Shown: positions 45,525-55,722, counted from the first letter of the stretch. The stretch is 64,000 bases of DNA from Verrucosispora sioxanthis (GCF_010560025.1 NZ_SAIY01000002.1:806001-870000), one strand, 5' to 3'. Notes: generated by a model from the letters alone, not told the origin. Numbers and translations are program-made.

Positions 45525-46769
45525 ATGCCGACTCCACCTCCCGCGGACGTGATCGAGCCGCACACCTGGACCGACGAGATCCAGACCCGGGCGGAGTTCG
45601 ACCGGCGACTGGCCGCCGGCAGCCTGGTCGGGCTCACCGTGCAGGGGCTCCGACTGGACCTGGAGCCCCCCGACCTCACCGGGGTCGAGGTGACCGGGAC
45701 GCTCTTCGTCGGCTGTCGTTTCGCCTCCCGGCGGGTCGGCGCCGACCTGGTCCGGCGCGGCGCCAACGTGGTGCCGCCGTTCTCCGGGCTGCCGTACCCG
45801 ACCCAGCCGTCCCACCTCTACACCCCGGAGGAACTCGCCGCCGGCTTCACCGAGGGCGGGTTCGCGGCGATGTACGACACCCGGGTGTACGCGCACTTCC
45901 GTGCGCACGGTGGCGCGCTACCCGACGTCCGGGAGGCGCTCGGCCAGCGGCTGCACGACCACGGGGTGGACAACGCGCTCGCCGACGCCACCCGGGCCTG
46001 GCTGACCACCCACGGGCCGCAGTCGGTGGTCGGGGTGATGGGCGGGCACGCGGTCCGCCGGGGCAGTCAGCCGTACCGGATGGCCGCGGTGCTCGGCCGG
46101 GAACTCGCGCGGGCGCACCGGCTGGTGGTCACCGGTGGCGGGCCGGGCGTGATGGAGGCCGCGAACCTGGGTGCGTACCTGTCGACCCGGCCGGCGGAGG
46201 ACCTCACCGCGGCCATCGACCTGCTCGCCGCCGCGCCGGACTACACCGATCACGACCGCTACACGGCGGCGGCGCTGCGGGTACGGGAACTCTTCGGCCG
46301 GTCGGTCACGCCGCCGGCGAACGGCACCGAGCCGGTGACCGCCTATCGGGCCGACTCGGCCGCGCTGACCACCGGTGACCTGGACTGGGCGGGCTGCGGT
46401 GGACTCGCCGTGCCGACCTGGCTGTACGGGCACGAGCCGGCGAACCTGTTCGCGGGCCGGATCGCCAAGTACTTCTCCAACGCCATCCGGGAGGACACCA
46501 TCCTGCGACTGGCCCGGGGCGGCATCGTCTTCGCCCCCGGCCGGGCGGGAACCGTGCAGGAGGTGTTCCAGGCGGCCACCAAGACCTACTACGGCACCGA
46601 CGGCGCCAGCGGCGCGTACGTCTTCCTGGACCGCGCGTACTGGACGACGGAGCTGCCGGTGGAGTCACTGCTGCGCCCGCTGCTGGCCGCCTCCCCCTTC
46701 GGGGATCTGTCGGACACCGTGCACCTGACCGACGACGTCCACGAGGCCGCCCGCCTGCTGACCCGGTGA
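45525..46769 (+). CDS. LOG-family protein (PpnN-like nucleotide nucleosidase or Rossmann-fold relative)
   Basis: The 414-residue protein carries the LOG/lysine-decarboxylase-like Rossmann core: VVGVMGGHAVRRGSQPY, VVTGGGPGVMEAAN and FAPGRAGTVQEVFQA. The last replaces the usual PGGxGTxxE by PGRAGTVQE, keeping the catalytic-type Glu. About 170 N-terminal residues precede the core, as in PpnN, which splits nucleoside monophosphates into base and ribose 5-phosphate. A nucleotide-salvage or (p)ppGpp-linked role is an inference. AGGA precedes the ATG. Confidence 0.8.
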   Translation: MPTPPPADVIEPHTWTDEIQTRAEFDRRLAAGSLVGLTVQGLRLDLEPPDLTGVEVTGTLFVGCRFASRRVGADLVRRGANVVPPFSGLPYPTQPSHLYTPEELAAGFTEGGFAAMYDTRVYAHFRAHGGALPDVREALGQRLHDHGVDNALADATRAWLTTHGPQSVVGVMGGHAVRRGSQPYRMAAVLGRELARAHRLVVTGGGPGVMEAANLGAYLSTRPAEDLTAAIDLLAAAPDYTDHDRYTAAALRVRELFGRSVTPPANGTEPVTAYRADSAALTTGDLDWAGCGGLAVPTWLYGHEPANLFAGRIAKYFSNAIREDTILRLARGGIVFAPGRAGTVQEVFQAATKTYYGTDGASGAYVFLDRAYWTTELPVESLLRPLLAASPFGDLSDTVHLTDDVHEAARLLTR

Positions 46770-46771
46770 AC

Positions 46772-46809
46772 GACGGCGGCCGGCCCCGCGAACGGGGCCG
46801 GCCGCCGTC
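46772..46809. terminator. strong bidirectional hairpin after the LOG gene and fba
   Basis: A perfect 17-bp stem (46772-46788 with 46793-46809) carries a CGAA tetraloop, between the convergent LOG-family and fba genes. Confidence 0.8.
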
Positions 46810-46823
46810 AGGACGTCAGAACG

Positions 46824-47849
<1,026 letters not shown>

Positions 47850-47876
47850 GTCGAACGCTCCTTACTTGCCGCTGTC

Positions 47877-47995
47877 GGCCGTACGGCCGCTGTTCTCCGT
47901 AGGGGCCCGGCCGTGCGGCCGCCTGTCCTACCTTGGGGGCCGGCCGTGCGGCCGCCTGTCCTACCGTGCTGCGCCGGACCGCGCTGTCCTCCGCG
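47877..47995 (-). repeat. tandem repeats with nested palindromes upstream of fba
   Basis: A 25-nt unit (CGGCCGTGCGGCCGCCTGTC plus CTACC) occurs exactly at 47908-47932 and 47941-47965, a 33-nt period. Degenerate copies lie at about 47877-47901 and 47973-47995. The first three units contain a CGGCCG-TNCGG-type palindrome. Position in the fba leader suggests regulation or merely slippage. Confidence 0.65.
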
Positions 47996-48039
47996 GGCAG
48001 TATCCCGTAGCGGCACCGGACCGGCACAACCGGGCCGGT

Positions 48040-48432
48040 TCACCGCCGGTCCGCTGAATCCGGCACCGCGACGCTGATCAGCCAGGTGACCACCGCCATC
48101 ACGATGGCTCCCCAGAAGGCCGCCCAGAAGCCGTCCACCTGGAACGGCAGGTCGAGCGCCCGAGCGATCCGGTCGGTCAGCAGGAACAGCAGGGCGTTGA
48201 CCACCAGGGCGAACAGGCCGAGGGTCAGCAGGTAGAAGACACAACCCACGACCCTGATGACCGGCTTGAGCACCGCGTTGACCAGACCGAAGATCAGTGC
48301 CACGACGAGCAGGGTGAACGCCGTGTCGTAACCGGTGCGCCCGGTCACCTCGACCCCGGGCACGATCAGCGTGGTGATCCACAGTGCGATGGCGGTCGCC
48401 GCCAGTCGGATGAGGAAGCCCACGGCAACCAT
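48040..48432 (-). CDS. phage-holin-family (PF04020-type) small membrane protein
   Basis: The 130-residue protein has four membrane helices and the family landmarks GLVNAVLKPVIRVV and LLTLGLFALVVNALLFLLTDRIA. Such proteins are common in bacterial chromosomes and the holin name does not prove a lytic role. The start at 48432 begins the first helix; its ribosome binding site is poor. It is 190 nt upstream of fba on the same strand. Confidence 0.8.
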   Translation of the reverse strand: MVAVGFLIRLAATAIALWITTLIVPGVEVTGRTGYDTAFTLLVVALIFGLVNAVLKPVIRVVGCVFYLLTLGLFALVVNALLFLLTDRIARALDLPFQVDGFWAAFWGAIVMAVVTWLISVAVPDSADRR

Positions 48433-48591
48433 CCTGGCACCGGCGACTGCCGCCGGTGGGTCGATTCGGCCGACTCGACCGCGACGGCGGCGTACCCTCG
48501 ACGGCTCGGTGGCCGGCCGGTTGCCAGCACTGCGCCGGCACAACCCTTACGGTGGGTGGGTACCTGTCCGCCGACATCCCGGAGGCATCGA

Positions 48592-48804
48592 ATGGGCCAG
48601 CCCGACGAGGACTTCGCCCCCGGCGACCACCTGAGTCCGGAGGAGCGCGACCTGGAGGCCGAGCCGGCCGACGCCGTCGAGCAGGCCGCCGTGGTCGACC
48701 CGAGCCAGGTCGACGTCGAGCCGCACCGTGGCCTGGAGGTCGACGACTGGGACGCCATGGAGCAGGCCCGCGTGGTCGGCGCCGACGAGGACGACTACCG
48801 CTGA
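48592..48804 (+). CDS. small acidic protein, conserved-looking, function unknown
   Basis: The 70-residue protein (MGQPDEDFAPGDHLSPEERD to the end DEDDYR) is very acidic, with no membrane segment or Cys. It repeats a motif: DAVEQAAVV (about 27-35) and DAMEQARVV (about 54-62). GGAGG lies 6 nt before the ATG. It stands alone between a divergent membrane protein gene and an LPXTG protein gene. I do not recognise the family with certainty. Confidence 0.65.
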   Translation: MGQPDEDFAPGDHLSPEERDLEAEPADAVEQAAVVDPSQVDVEPHRGLEVDDWDAMEQARVVGADEDDYR

Positions 48805-48916
48805 TCAACCTTTCGGTCGGACTTCACCCGGAACGGTCGGCACGGGCAGCGAGGATCTTGAAACTTCCTTAGCATCCGGGGGCTTCACCTGCACCCTCAC
48901 GGGAGGACCCCCCTCA

Positions 48917-50500
48917 ATGCTCACCCACTCCACCCGGCGCCGGCTGGCCGGGTTGGGCGTGGCCGGCGCGCTGATCGCCGCCGTCGCCACCCCTGCCACC
49001 CCCGCCTCGGCCGAGGAGCCCGACATCTCCTTGGGCGTCTACTTCGGCGACAACACCCTCGCCGCCGGCTCGCCCGGAAAGGTCGACAGCCCGGTCCTGT
49101 TCGCCTCCTCCACGGTGGTGGTGCACGACCTGACCGTGCGCTACGACTTCACCGACCTCGCGGGCAAGGCGACCGTGACGTCGGAGAGCGACTCCAGTTA
49201 CTGCTCGACGCCCGAGCCGAACGTCCTGGTCTGCACGGACCCGTTCGAGGTCGAGCTGTACGAGGACGGCTTCGGCGGCCTCTACTCCGTGGTCATCGCG
49301 CCCACCAAAGACGCCAAGGACGGCGACGAGGGCACCGTCAAGGTGAGCCTCAGCGCCACCGGCTACGCGGCCGTGACCCACGAGGCCCGGGTGCGGATCG
49401 GCGAGGGCGTCGATCTGGCCGCCGGCCCCGAGGAGGAGCATTCCGGTAAGCCGGGCTCGGCGTTCACCATGCCGCTGCGGGTCGGCAACCCGGGCGACAC
49501 CGTCGCCAAGGGTGCCGTCGCCGTCTTCTACAACGACTACGGGATCCAGGCCAACAAGCAGTATTCGAACTGCACGTACGAGGGAAGCTGGCTGCGTACC
49601 TGCCACTTCGACCGCCCGTTGGAGCGGCGTACCAGCTACGTCACCACCCTGTCGTACCGCATCGCGAAGGACTCGTTCGCGCCGAGCCGCGCGTACGGAG
49701 AAATCCTCTGGATGACTCCGGCCGAGTTCGAGGACTTCGAGGCGTACGCGAAGGCCCGTGGCGCGAGCTTCGGTGAGCCGGGCACCGGCGGAAAGCTGGG
49801 GTTGGACGAGGCTGGCCCGAGCATCGCGGCGCGGAGCTTCCAGGCGGACACCCAGCCGGACAACAACTGGTCGAGCCTGCGAGTGAAGGTCACCGGTAAG
49901 AACGGAACCGATCTGGCGGCGGTCGGCGACGAGGTGTCCGGCGCGAAGGGCGACGAGGTGGTGGCCACCGTCGGTTTCCGCAACAACGGCCCGGCCACCC
50001 TGGATTACAGCCGCGCCGGATCCTCGGTCACCTACCTGGAGATCGGGATTCCGAACGGCGCCAGTGCGGTCAAGGTGCCGGACAACTGCTTCCCGGTGCG
50101 CAGCGAGAACGAGTGGGGCGAGCCGGGTGAGCCCGGTGCCCGCATCTACCGTTGCTACGCCAGCTCGTTCATCAAGGCCGGTGACGCCGAGACCATGGAG
50201 TTCGGGCTCCGGATCGACAAGGTCGTGCCGAACGCCACCGGTGACGTCAAGGCCAACGTCGCCTGCCAGTGCGACGGCGGCTTCTACGCCGACCTGAAGC
50301 CGGCCAACGACATCGCCAAGCTCGTCGTCAACCCGAGCGGCGGCCAGGGTGGCGACGGCGGTAGTGGTGGTGATGGCGGCGAGCTGCCGATCACCGGCGC
50401 CAACACCGCGCTGATCGCGGGCGTCGGCGGCGTGCTGCTCGCCGCCGGTGTGGCCGGCTTCGTGCTGGCCCGCCGCCGCCGTACCCACTTCACCGCGTAG
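48917..50500 (+). CDS. LPXTG-anchored cell wall surface protein
   Basis: The 527-residue protein has a signal peptide (about 1-32, ending ATPASA), two or three Ig-like/DUF11-type beta domains, a Gly-rich linker and a classical sorting signal: LPITG, a hydrophobic helix and the charged tail RRRRTHFTA. Sortase should join it to peptidoglycan. Paired Cys residues (CSTP-VLVC, YSNC-RTC, ACQC) probably form disulphides outside the cell. GGGAGG precedes the ATG. No sortase gene is nearby. Confidence 0.88.
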   Translation: MLTHSTRRRLAGLGVAGALIAAVATPATPASAEEPDISLGVYFGDNTLAAGSPGKVDSPVLFASSTVVVHDLTVRYDFTDLAGKATVTSESDSSYCSTPEPNVLVCTDPFEVELYEDGFGGLYSVVIAPTKDAKDGDEGTVKVSLSATGYAAVTHEARVRIGEGVDLAAGPEEEHSGKPGSAFTMPLRVGNPGDTVAKGAVAVFYNDYGIQANKQYSNCTYEGSWLRTCHFDRPLERRTSYVTTLSYRIAKDSFAPSRAYGEILWMTPAEFEDFEAYAKARGASFGEPGTGGKLGLDEAGPSIAARSFQADTQPDNNWSSLRVKVTGKNGTDLAAVGDEVSGAKGDEVVATVGFRNNGPATLDYSRAGSSVTYLEIGIPNGASAVKVPDNCFPVRSENEWGEPGEPGARIYRCYASSFIKAGDAETMEFGLRIDKVVPNATGDVKANVACQCDGGFYADLKPANDIAKLVVNPSGGQGGDGGSGGDGGELPITGANTALIAGVGGVLLAAGVAGFVLARRRRTHFTA

Positions 50501-50529
50501 CCCGACGCACCCGAACCAACAGCACCACC

Positions 50530-50559
50530 GGTGCCCCGCCGACCCCTCGGCGGGGCACC
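50530..50559 (+). terminator. terminator of the LPXTG gene
   Basis: Perfect 13-bp arms (50530-50542 with 50547-50559) around a 4-nt loop are followed by CCCCCTTTC. It lies 30 nt past the stop. Confidence 0.75.
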
Positions 50560-50593
50560 CCCCTTTCCCCGCCGCCGCAGGCCGGACCCCAAC

Positions 50594-50669
50594 GGGTTTG
50601 CGGGGCAGCCCCGCCCGCGCAGGGATCAAGCCTGACCGCCCGGAGCGGGTGGGGCTGCCCCGCAAACCC
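50594..50669. repeat. long perfect inverted repeat upstream of hen1
   Basis: GGGTTTGCGGGGCAGCCCC (50594-50612) and its exact complement (50651-50669) are separated by 38 nt. The 19-bp stem is separate from the LPXTG terminator and ends 60 nt before the hen1 GTG. Confidence 0.75.
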
Positions 50670-50729
50670 CACCGCAACCACCGAAAAAACAGGACGGCGC
50701 AAGATCGAGAGAGCTGACACCATGGGCGG

Positions 50730-52163
50730 GTGCTGCTCACCCTCACCACCACGCACCAGCCGGCGACGGACCTCGGTCACCTGCTGATCAAGCACCCCGA
50801 CCGGGTGCACTCCTTCGACGTGCCCGTCGGCACCGCGCACGTCTTCTACCCGGAAGCGGACGAGCAGCGCTGCACGGCCGCGCTGCTGCTCGACGTCGAC
50901 CCGTTGAAGCTGGCCACCGCCCGGGGTCGCGGCCGGAAGTCGACCACCGCTCCGGAGAGCTTCACCCTCGGGCGGTACGTCAACGACCGGCCGTACGCCG
51001 CGTCCAGCCTGCTCGCCTCGGCACTGTCGAAGGTGTACCGCTCGGCGCTGCGCGGCGCCTCCAAGGAACGCCCCGAGCTGGCCGTCCGAGGCATCCCGCT
51101 GGAGGTGCGGGTGCCGGTGCTGCGCTGCCGTGGTGGGGCCGATGTGGCGGAGCGGGTGTTCGGTCCGCTCGGCTGGGCGGTCACCGCCACCGCCATCCCG
51201 CTCGACGAGTTGCACCCGCAGTGGGGTGACAGTCGATACGTGGACCTGACCCTCACCGGCACGCTGCGGGTCGCCGACGCGCTCAACCACCTGTACGTGC
51301 TGCTACCCGTGCTGGACGACGCGAAGCACTACTGGGTGGCTCCGGACGAGGTGGACAAGTTGCTGCGGGCCGGCGCGGGTTGGCTGGCCGACCACCCCGA
51401 GCGTGGGCTGATCATCCGCCGCTACCTGGCGCACCGGCGGGCACTGGCGGGTCAGGCGATGGAGCGGTTGGACGCCCAGCGGCCCACCGACGAGCCGAGC
51501 GTCGACGACGAACTGGAGGACGCGGTACCGGCCGGGTCGGCGCCCCGGGCGTCGCTGTCCGCCCTTCGCCGGCAGGCGGTGCACGCCGCCCTTGTCGACG
51601 CGGGCGCCCACCGGGTGCTGGACCTGGGCTGCGGCGGGGGTGCGCTGCTGGCCACGCTGATCGGTGACCGACGGTTCACCGAGATCGTCGGCACCGACGT
51701 CTCCACCCAGGCCCTCACCCTGGCTGCTCGGCGGCTGCGACTGGACCGGCTGCCGGAACGCCAGCGCACCCGGGTCACGCTCCGGCAGTCCGCGTTGACC
51801 TACCGGGACGAGCGGCTGTGCGGGTACGACGCGGCGGTGCTGATGGAGGTCGTCGAGCACGTCGACCCGCCCCGGCTGCCGGCGTTGGAGGATTCCGTCT
51901 TCGGCTACGCCCGACCGACGACGGTCGTGGTGACCACGCCGAACGTGGAGCACAACGTGCGCTACGAGGGGTTGCCCGTCGGCGCGTTCCGGCATGCCGA
52001 CCACCGGTTCGAGTGGACCCGCGCCGAGTTCGCCGACTGGGTACGGCGGGTCGGTGCCACGTACGGCTACTCGGCCGTGGTGCATGGTGTCGGCCCGGAC
52101 GATCCGGAGGTCGGCGCACCCACCCAGATGGCCGTGTTCACCCGTGCGGAGGCAGCCCGATGA
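50730..52163 (+). CDS. hen1: 3'-terminal RNA ribose 2'-O-methyltransferase Hen1
   Basis: Bacterial Hen1 methylates the terminal 2'-OH of broken RNA before ligation, so that the repaired RNA resists renewed cleavage. The 477-residue protein has the bacterial Hen1 N-terminal domain (1-270, LLTLTTTHQPATDLGHLLIKHP). Its SAM methyltransferase domain shows DLGCGGGALL (about 299) and the metal-binding ExxEH motif (Glu373, Glu376, His377), with further His residues in FRHADHRF. The start is GTG; the upstream ribosome binding site is weak. Its stop overlaps the pnkp ATG by 4 nt. Confidence 0.95.
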   Translation: MLLTLTTTHQPATDLGHLLIKHPDRVHSFDVPVGTAHVFYPEADEQRCTAALLLDVDPLKLATARGRGRKSTTAPESFTLGRYVNDRPYAASSLLASALSKVYRSALRGASKERPELAVRGIPLEVRVPVLRCRGGADVAERVFGPLGWAVTATAIPLDELHPQWGDSRYVDLTLTGTLRVADALNHLYVLLPVLDDAKHYWVAPDEVDKLLRAGAGWLADHPERGLIIRRYLAHRRALAGQAMERLDAQRPTDEPSVDDELEDAVPAGSAPRASLSALRRQAVHAALVDAGAHRVLDLGCGGGALLATLIGDRRFTEIVGTDVSTQALTLAARRLRLDRLPERQRTRVTLRQSALTYRDERLCGYDAAVLMEVVEHVDPPRLPALEDSVFGYARPTTVVVTTPNVEHNVRYEGLPVGAFRHADHRFEWTRAEFADWVRRVGATYGYSAVVHGVGPDDPEVGAPTQMAVFTRAEAAR

Positions 52164-54685
52164 CCGTCCTCGACATTCCCGAGCTGGCCCTGGTGGCGCT
52201 GGTCGGCATCTCCGGCTCCGGCAAGTCGACATTCGCCGGCCGGCATTTCGCGTCCAGCCAGGTCCTCTCCTCCGACGCCTTCCGGGCGATGGTCGCCGAC
52301 GACGAGAACGACCAGTCCGCCTCGGCGGAGGCCTTCGACGCGCTGCACTACGTGGCGGGCAAGCGGCTGCGCGCTGGCCGGCTGACCGTGGTCGATGCGA
52401 CGAATCTTCAGCCACACGCCCGAGCCGCCCTGGTCCGGGTGGCCCGGGAACACGACGTGCTGCCGGTGGCGATCGTGCTGGACGTGCCGGAGGCGCTGGC
52501 CTGGGAGCGTACCGAGGCCAGGTCCGACCGCACCTTCGGCCGGCAGGTGCTCGCCCGGATGTCCCGGGACCTGCGGCGCAGCTACGGCCAGCTGGCGCGG
52601 GAGGGCTTCCGCAAGGTGCACGTGCTGCGCGGCACCGAGGAGATCGAGGCCGCCGAGATCCGCTACGAGCGGCTGTTCAACGACCGGCGCGAGCTGACCG
52701 GGCCGTTCGACATCGTCGGCGACGTGCACGGCTGCCGGGTCGAGCTTGAGGCGCTGTTGACCCGGTTGGGTTGGCGGCTGGACCGTGACGACGCCGGCCG
52801 GGCGGTGGACGCGACGCATCCGTCGGGACGTACCGCCGTGTTCGTCGGCGACCTGGTGGACCGTGGCCCGGACTCGCCCGGGGTGCTCCGTCTGGTGATG
52901 GGCATGGTCACCGCCGGGCACGCGCTCTGTGTGCCCGGTAACCACGAGCAGAAGCTGCTGCGCAAGCTGCGCGGTCGCAACGTCAAGGTGGCCCACGGTC
53001 TGGCCGAGACGCTGGCGCAGCTGGACGCGGAGCCGGCGGAGTTCACCGCCGAGGTGGCCGCCTTCGTCGACGGACTGGTCAGCCACTACGTGCTCGACGG
53101 CGGCCGGCTGGTGGTGGCGCACGCCGGACTGAAGGAGGAGTACCAGGGCCGGGCGTCCGGCCGGGTACGCGCGTTCGCGTTGTACGGCGAGACCACCGGC
53201 GAGACCGACGAGTACGGCCTGCCGGTGCGCTACCCGTGGGCCCGGGAGTACCGCGGTTCGGCGATGGTCGTCTACGGCCACACCCCCACCCCGGAGCCGG
53301 AATGGGTGAACAACACCATCTGCGTCGACACCGGCTGCGTCTTCGGCGGCCGGCTGACCGCGCTGCGCTACCCGGAGCGGGAGCTGGTCTCGGTGCCGGC
53401 GGAGCGCGAGTGGTACGCCCCGGTCCGGCCGCTGACCGCCGCGCCGGCCCGGCCCGACGAGGTGCTCGAGTTGACCGACGTGACCGGTCGGCGGCACGTG
53501 GAGCACGCGTACGGCTCGCTGACCGTGCCGGCGGAGAACGGCGCTGCCGCGTTGGAGGTGATGAGCCGCTTCGCGGTCGACCCGCGCCGGCTGGTGTGGC
53601 TGCCGCCGACCATGGCGCCCTGCTCGACGTCGCAGTTGGCCGGCTACCTGGAACATCCGGCGGAGGCCTTCGCCGACTACCGGGCGGCCGGTGTGGACCG
53701 GGTCGTCTGCGAGGAGAAGCACATGGGCTCCCGGGCCGTGGTGCTGGTCTGCCGGGTGCCGGACGGTGGTCCGTTCGGTCCGGGCGGCGGGGTCGTGCAC
53801 ACCCGCACGGGTCGGCCGTTCTTCGGTGAGCCGCTGGACACGGAGCTGCTGGACCGGGTACGCGCGGCGGTGACCGGTGCCGGGCTCTGGGATGAGTTGG
53901 CGACCGACTGGCTGCTGCTCGACTGCGAGCTGCTGCCGTGGTCGGCCAAGGCCACCGGCCTGATCCGCGAGCAGTACGCGGGGGTCGGCGCGGCTGGTCG
54001 GGCCGGCCTGCCGGTGGCGGTGGCGACGCTGGACGCGGCGATCGGGCGCGGACTGGACGTGGCCGAGCTACGCGACCGGATGGCCCGCCGCCGTGACGAC
54101 GTGTCGGCCTACACGGCGGCGTACCGGGCGTACGTGGGCCCGACCGACGGGCTGGGCGGGGTGCGGCTCGCGCCGTTCGCGGTGCTCGCCGGCGCGAAGG
54201 GCAGCTACGGCGACCGCGATCACGGTTGGCACCTGGCGATGGCCGACCGGCTCTGCGCGGCCGACCCGGATTTCTTCCTCCCGACCGGGCGGCGGGTCGT
54301 CGACCTGTCCGACGGTGCCGCGGTGCGGGAGGCGACCGAGTGGTGGCTGGCGCTGACCGGGACCGGCGGCGAGGGCATGGTCGTCAAGCCGTACGCGGGT
54401 CCGGCCGCCCGCAGCGGGCGGGGCTCGCTGCTCCAGCCGGGCATCAAGTGCCGGGGGCGGGAGTATCTACGGATCATCTACGGTCCCGAGTACACCGAGC
54501 CCGAGCAGCTGGCCGCGCTGCGGCGTCGGTCGTTGGGCCGCAAGCGGGGCCTGGCACTGCGCGAGCACGCGCTCGGCCTCGCCGCCCTGGACGCCCTGGT
54601 CGACGGTGCCCCGCTGTGGCGTCGCCACGAGTTGGTCTTCGCGATCCTGGCCTGCGAGTCGGAGCCGGTCGACCCACGGCTGTGA
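52160..54685 (+). CDS. pnkp: polynucleotide kinase-phosphatase-ligase Pnkp
   Basis: Pnkp heals and seals RNA ends. The 841-residue protein has three modules: a 5' kinase with P-loop GISGSGKST (16-24), a binuclear metallophosphatase with GDVHG (from 188), GDLVDRGPDS and PGNHEQK, and a C-terminal ligase/adenylyltransferase with the nucleotidyl Lys520 in EEKHMGSR and a late GEGMVVKP. It overlaps hen1 by ATGA and the two form the Pnkp/Hen1 repair pair, typically directed at tRNAs cut by ribotoxins. Confidence 0.96.
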   Translation: MTVLDIPELALVALVGISGSGKSTFAGRHFASSQVLSSDAFRAMVADDENDQSASAEAFDALHYVAGKRLRAGRLTVVDATNLQPHARAALVRVAREHDVLPVAIVLDVPEALAWERTEARSDRTFGRQVLARMSRDLRRSYGQLAREGFRKVHVLRGTEEIEAAEIRYERLFNDRRELTGPFDIVGDVHGCRVELEALLTRLGWRLDRDDAGRAVDATHPSGRTAVFVGDLVDRGPDSPGVLRLVMGMVTAGHALCVPGNHEQKLLRKLRGRNVKVAHGLAETLAQLDAEPAEFTAEVAAFVDGLVSHYVLDGGRLVVAHAGLKEEYQGRASGRVRAFALYGETTGETDEYGLPVRYPWAREYRGSAMVVYGHTPTPEPEWVNNTICVDTGCVFGGRLTALRYPERELVSVPAEREWYAPVRPLTAAPARPDEVLELTDVTGRRHVEHAYGSLTVPAENGAAALEVMSRFAVDPRRLVWLPPTMAPCSTSQLAGYLEHPAEAFADYRAAGVDRVVCEEKHMGSRAVVLVCRVPDGGPFGPGGGVVHTRTGRPFFGEPLDTELLDRVRAAVTGAGLWDELATDWLLLDCELLPWSAKATGLIREQYAGVGAAGRAGLPVAVATLDAAIGRGLDVAELRDRMARRRDDVSAYTAAYRAYVGPTDGLGGVRLAPFAVLAGAKGSYGDRDHGWHLAMADRLCAADPDFFLPTGRRVVDLSDGAAVREATEWWLALTGTGGEGMVVKPYAGPAARSGRGSLLQPGIKCRGREYLRIIYGPEYTEPEQLAALRRRSLGRKRGLALREHALGLAALDALVDGAPLWRRHELVFAILACESEPVDPRL

Positions 54686-54781
54686 CCTGGCCGGGCGGGC
54701 GACCGCGCCCCCGGTAGCCTGATTGACCGTGGCGGACGCCACACGGGCCAGTGATCGAGCGATTCACGGAACGGAATCTTC

Positions 54782-55717
54782 ATGGCATTGGGCGAACGGG
54801 TAGGCCATGTCCTGCGCGGCGCGGCCATCGGCGTGGCCGAGGCCGTGCCAGGGGTCAGCGGCGGGACGATCGCGCTGGTGACCGGCGTCTACGAGCGGGT
54901 CATCGCATCCGCCGGGCATCTGGTGAACACGGTGCGGTACGCGGTGACCGACGTCCCGCGCGGGCGCGGGTGGACGCGGGCGGGGCACCAGCTACGGCAG
55001 GTGCACTGGGAGGTGGTCATCCCACTGCTGATCGGCATGCTGCCCGGCCTGCTGATCGCGGCGAAGCTGCTCGAACCGCTGCTGGTCGACCATCCGGAGC
55101 AGACCCGGGGACTCTTCCTCGGGCTGGTCCTCGCCTCGGTGCTGGTGCCGATCTCGATGGTCGGCAAGCCGTGGCGGGGGCCGGAGGTGGTTGCGCTGAT
55201 CGTCGCCGGGGTGGCGGCGTTCGTGTTGACCGGACTGCCGCAGGCCACCATCGAACCGCACCCGTTGGTAGTGCTGGTCGCGGCGGCGGTCGCGGTCTGC
55301 GCCCTGGTGCTGCCCGGGGTCTCCGGGTCTTTCCTGCTGCTCACCATCGGCCTGTACGAGCCGACGATCAGCGCCGTCAACGACCGCGACTTCGGCTACC
55401 TGGCGATCTTCGCCACGGGGATGGTCATCGGTCTGGCGCTCTTCGTCAAGCTGCTCCAGTGGCTGCTTGAGCAGCACCGCCGGATGACCCTGGCGGTGAT
55501 GGCCGGCGTCATCCTGGGCAGTCTGCGCGCGCTGTGGCCGTGGCAGTCCGAGGACCGGGCCCTGCACGCGCCGGGCGACCACGTGCCGTCCATTGTGGCG
55601 CTGTTCCTGATCGGCGTCGCCGTGGTCACGGCAATGATCATCGCCGAGCGTCGCCGGCTACGCCGGGCCGCCCGGGATCTCACCGAGGAGACGTACGAGA
55701 CGCCGCACGTCCGCTGA
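54782..55717 (+). CDS. popT: DUF368 polytopic membrane protein (PopT-type undecaprenyl phosphate translocase)
   Basis: The 311-residue protein has about eight membrane helices and the duplicated family motifs AEAVPGVSGGTIALVTG (about 19-35) and LVLPGVSGSFLLLTIGLYE. DUF368 proteins were shown elsewhere to recycle undecaprenyl phosphate across the membrane; this role is transferred from the family. A DedA protein, another class able to do so, is encoded at 23901. It starts 96 nt after pnkp and probably has its own promoter. Confidence 0.85.
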   Translation: MALGERVGHVLRGAAIGVAEAVPGVSGGTIALVTGVYERVIASAGHLVNTVRYAVTDVPRGRGWTRAGHQLRQVHWEVVIPLLIGMLPGLLIAAKLLEPLLVDHPEQTRGLFLGLVLASVLVPISMVGKPWRGPEVVALIVAGVAAFVLTGLPQATIEPHPLVVLVAAAVAVCALVLPGVSGSFLLLTIGLYEPTISAVNDRDFGYLAIFATGMVIGLALFVKLLQWLLEQHRRMTLAVMAGVILGSLRALWPWQSEDRALHAPGDHVPSIVALFLIGVAVVTAMIIAERRRLRRAARDLTEETYETPHVR

Positions 55718-55722
55718 AACCA

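Noticed and set aside
48040..48432. Prophage remnant suggested by a holin-family protein
   Set aside because: PF04020 proteins are widespread chromosomal membrane proteins, and no other phage gene is nearby.
52067..53800. A 577-codon minus-strand frame opposite hen1-pnkp
   Set aside because: His/Gln/Arg-rich composition typical of antisense GC frames; the plus strand encodes an unmistakable Pnkp.
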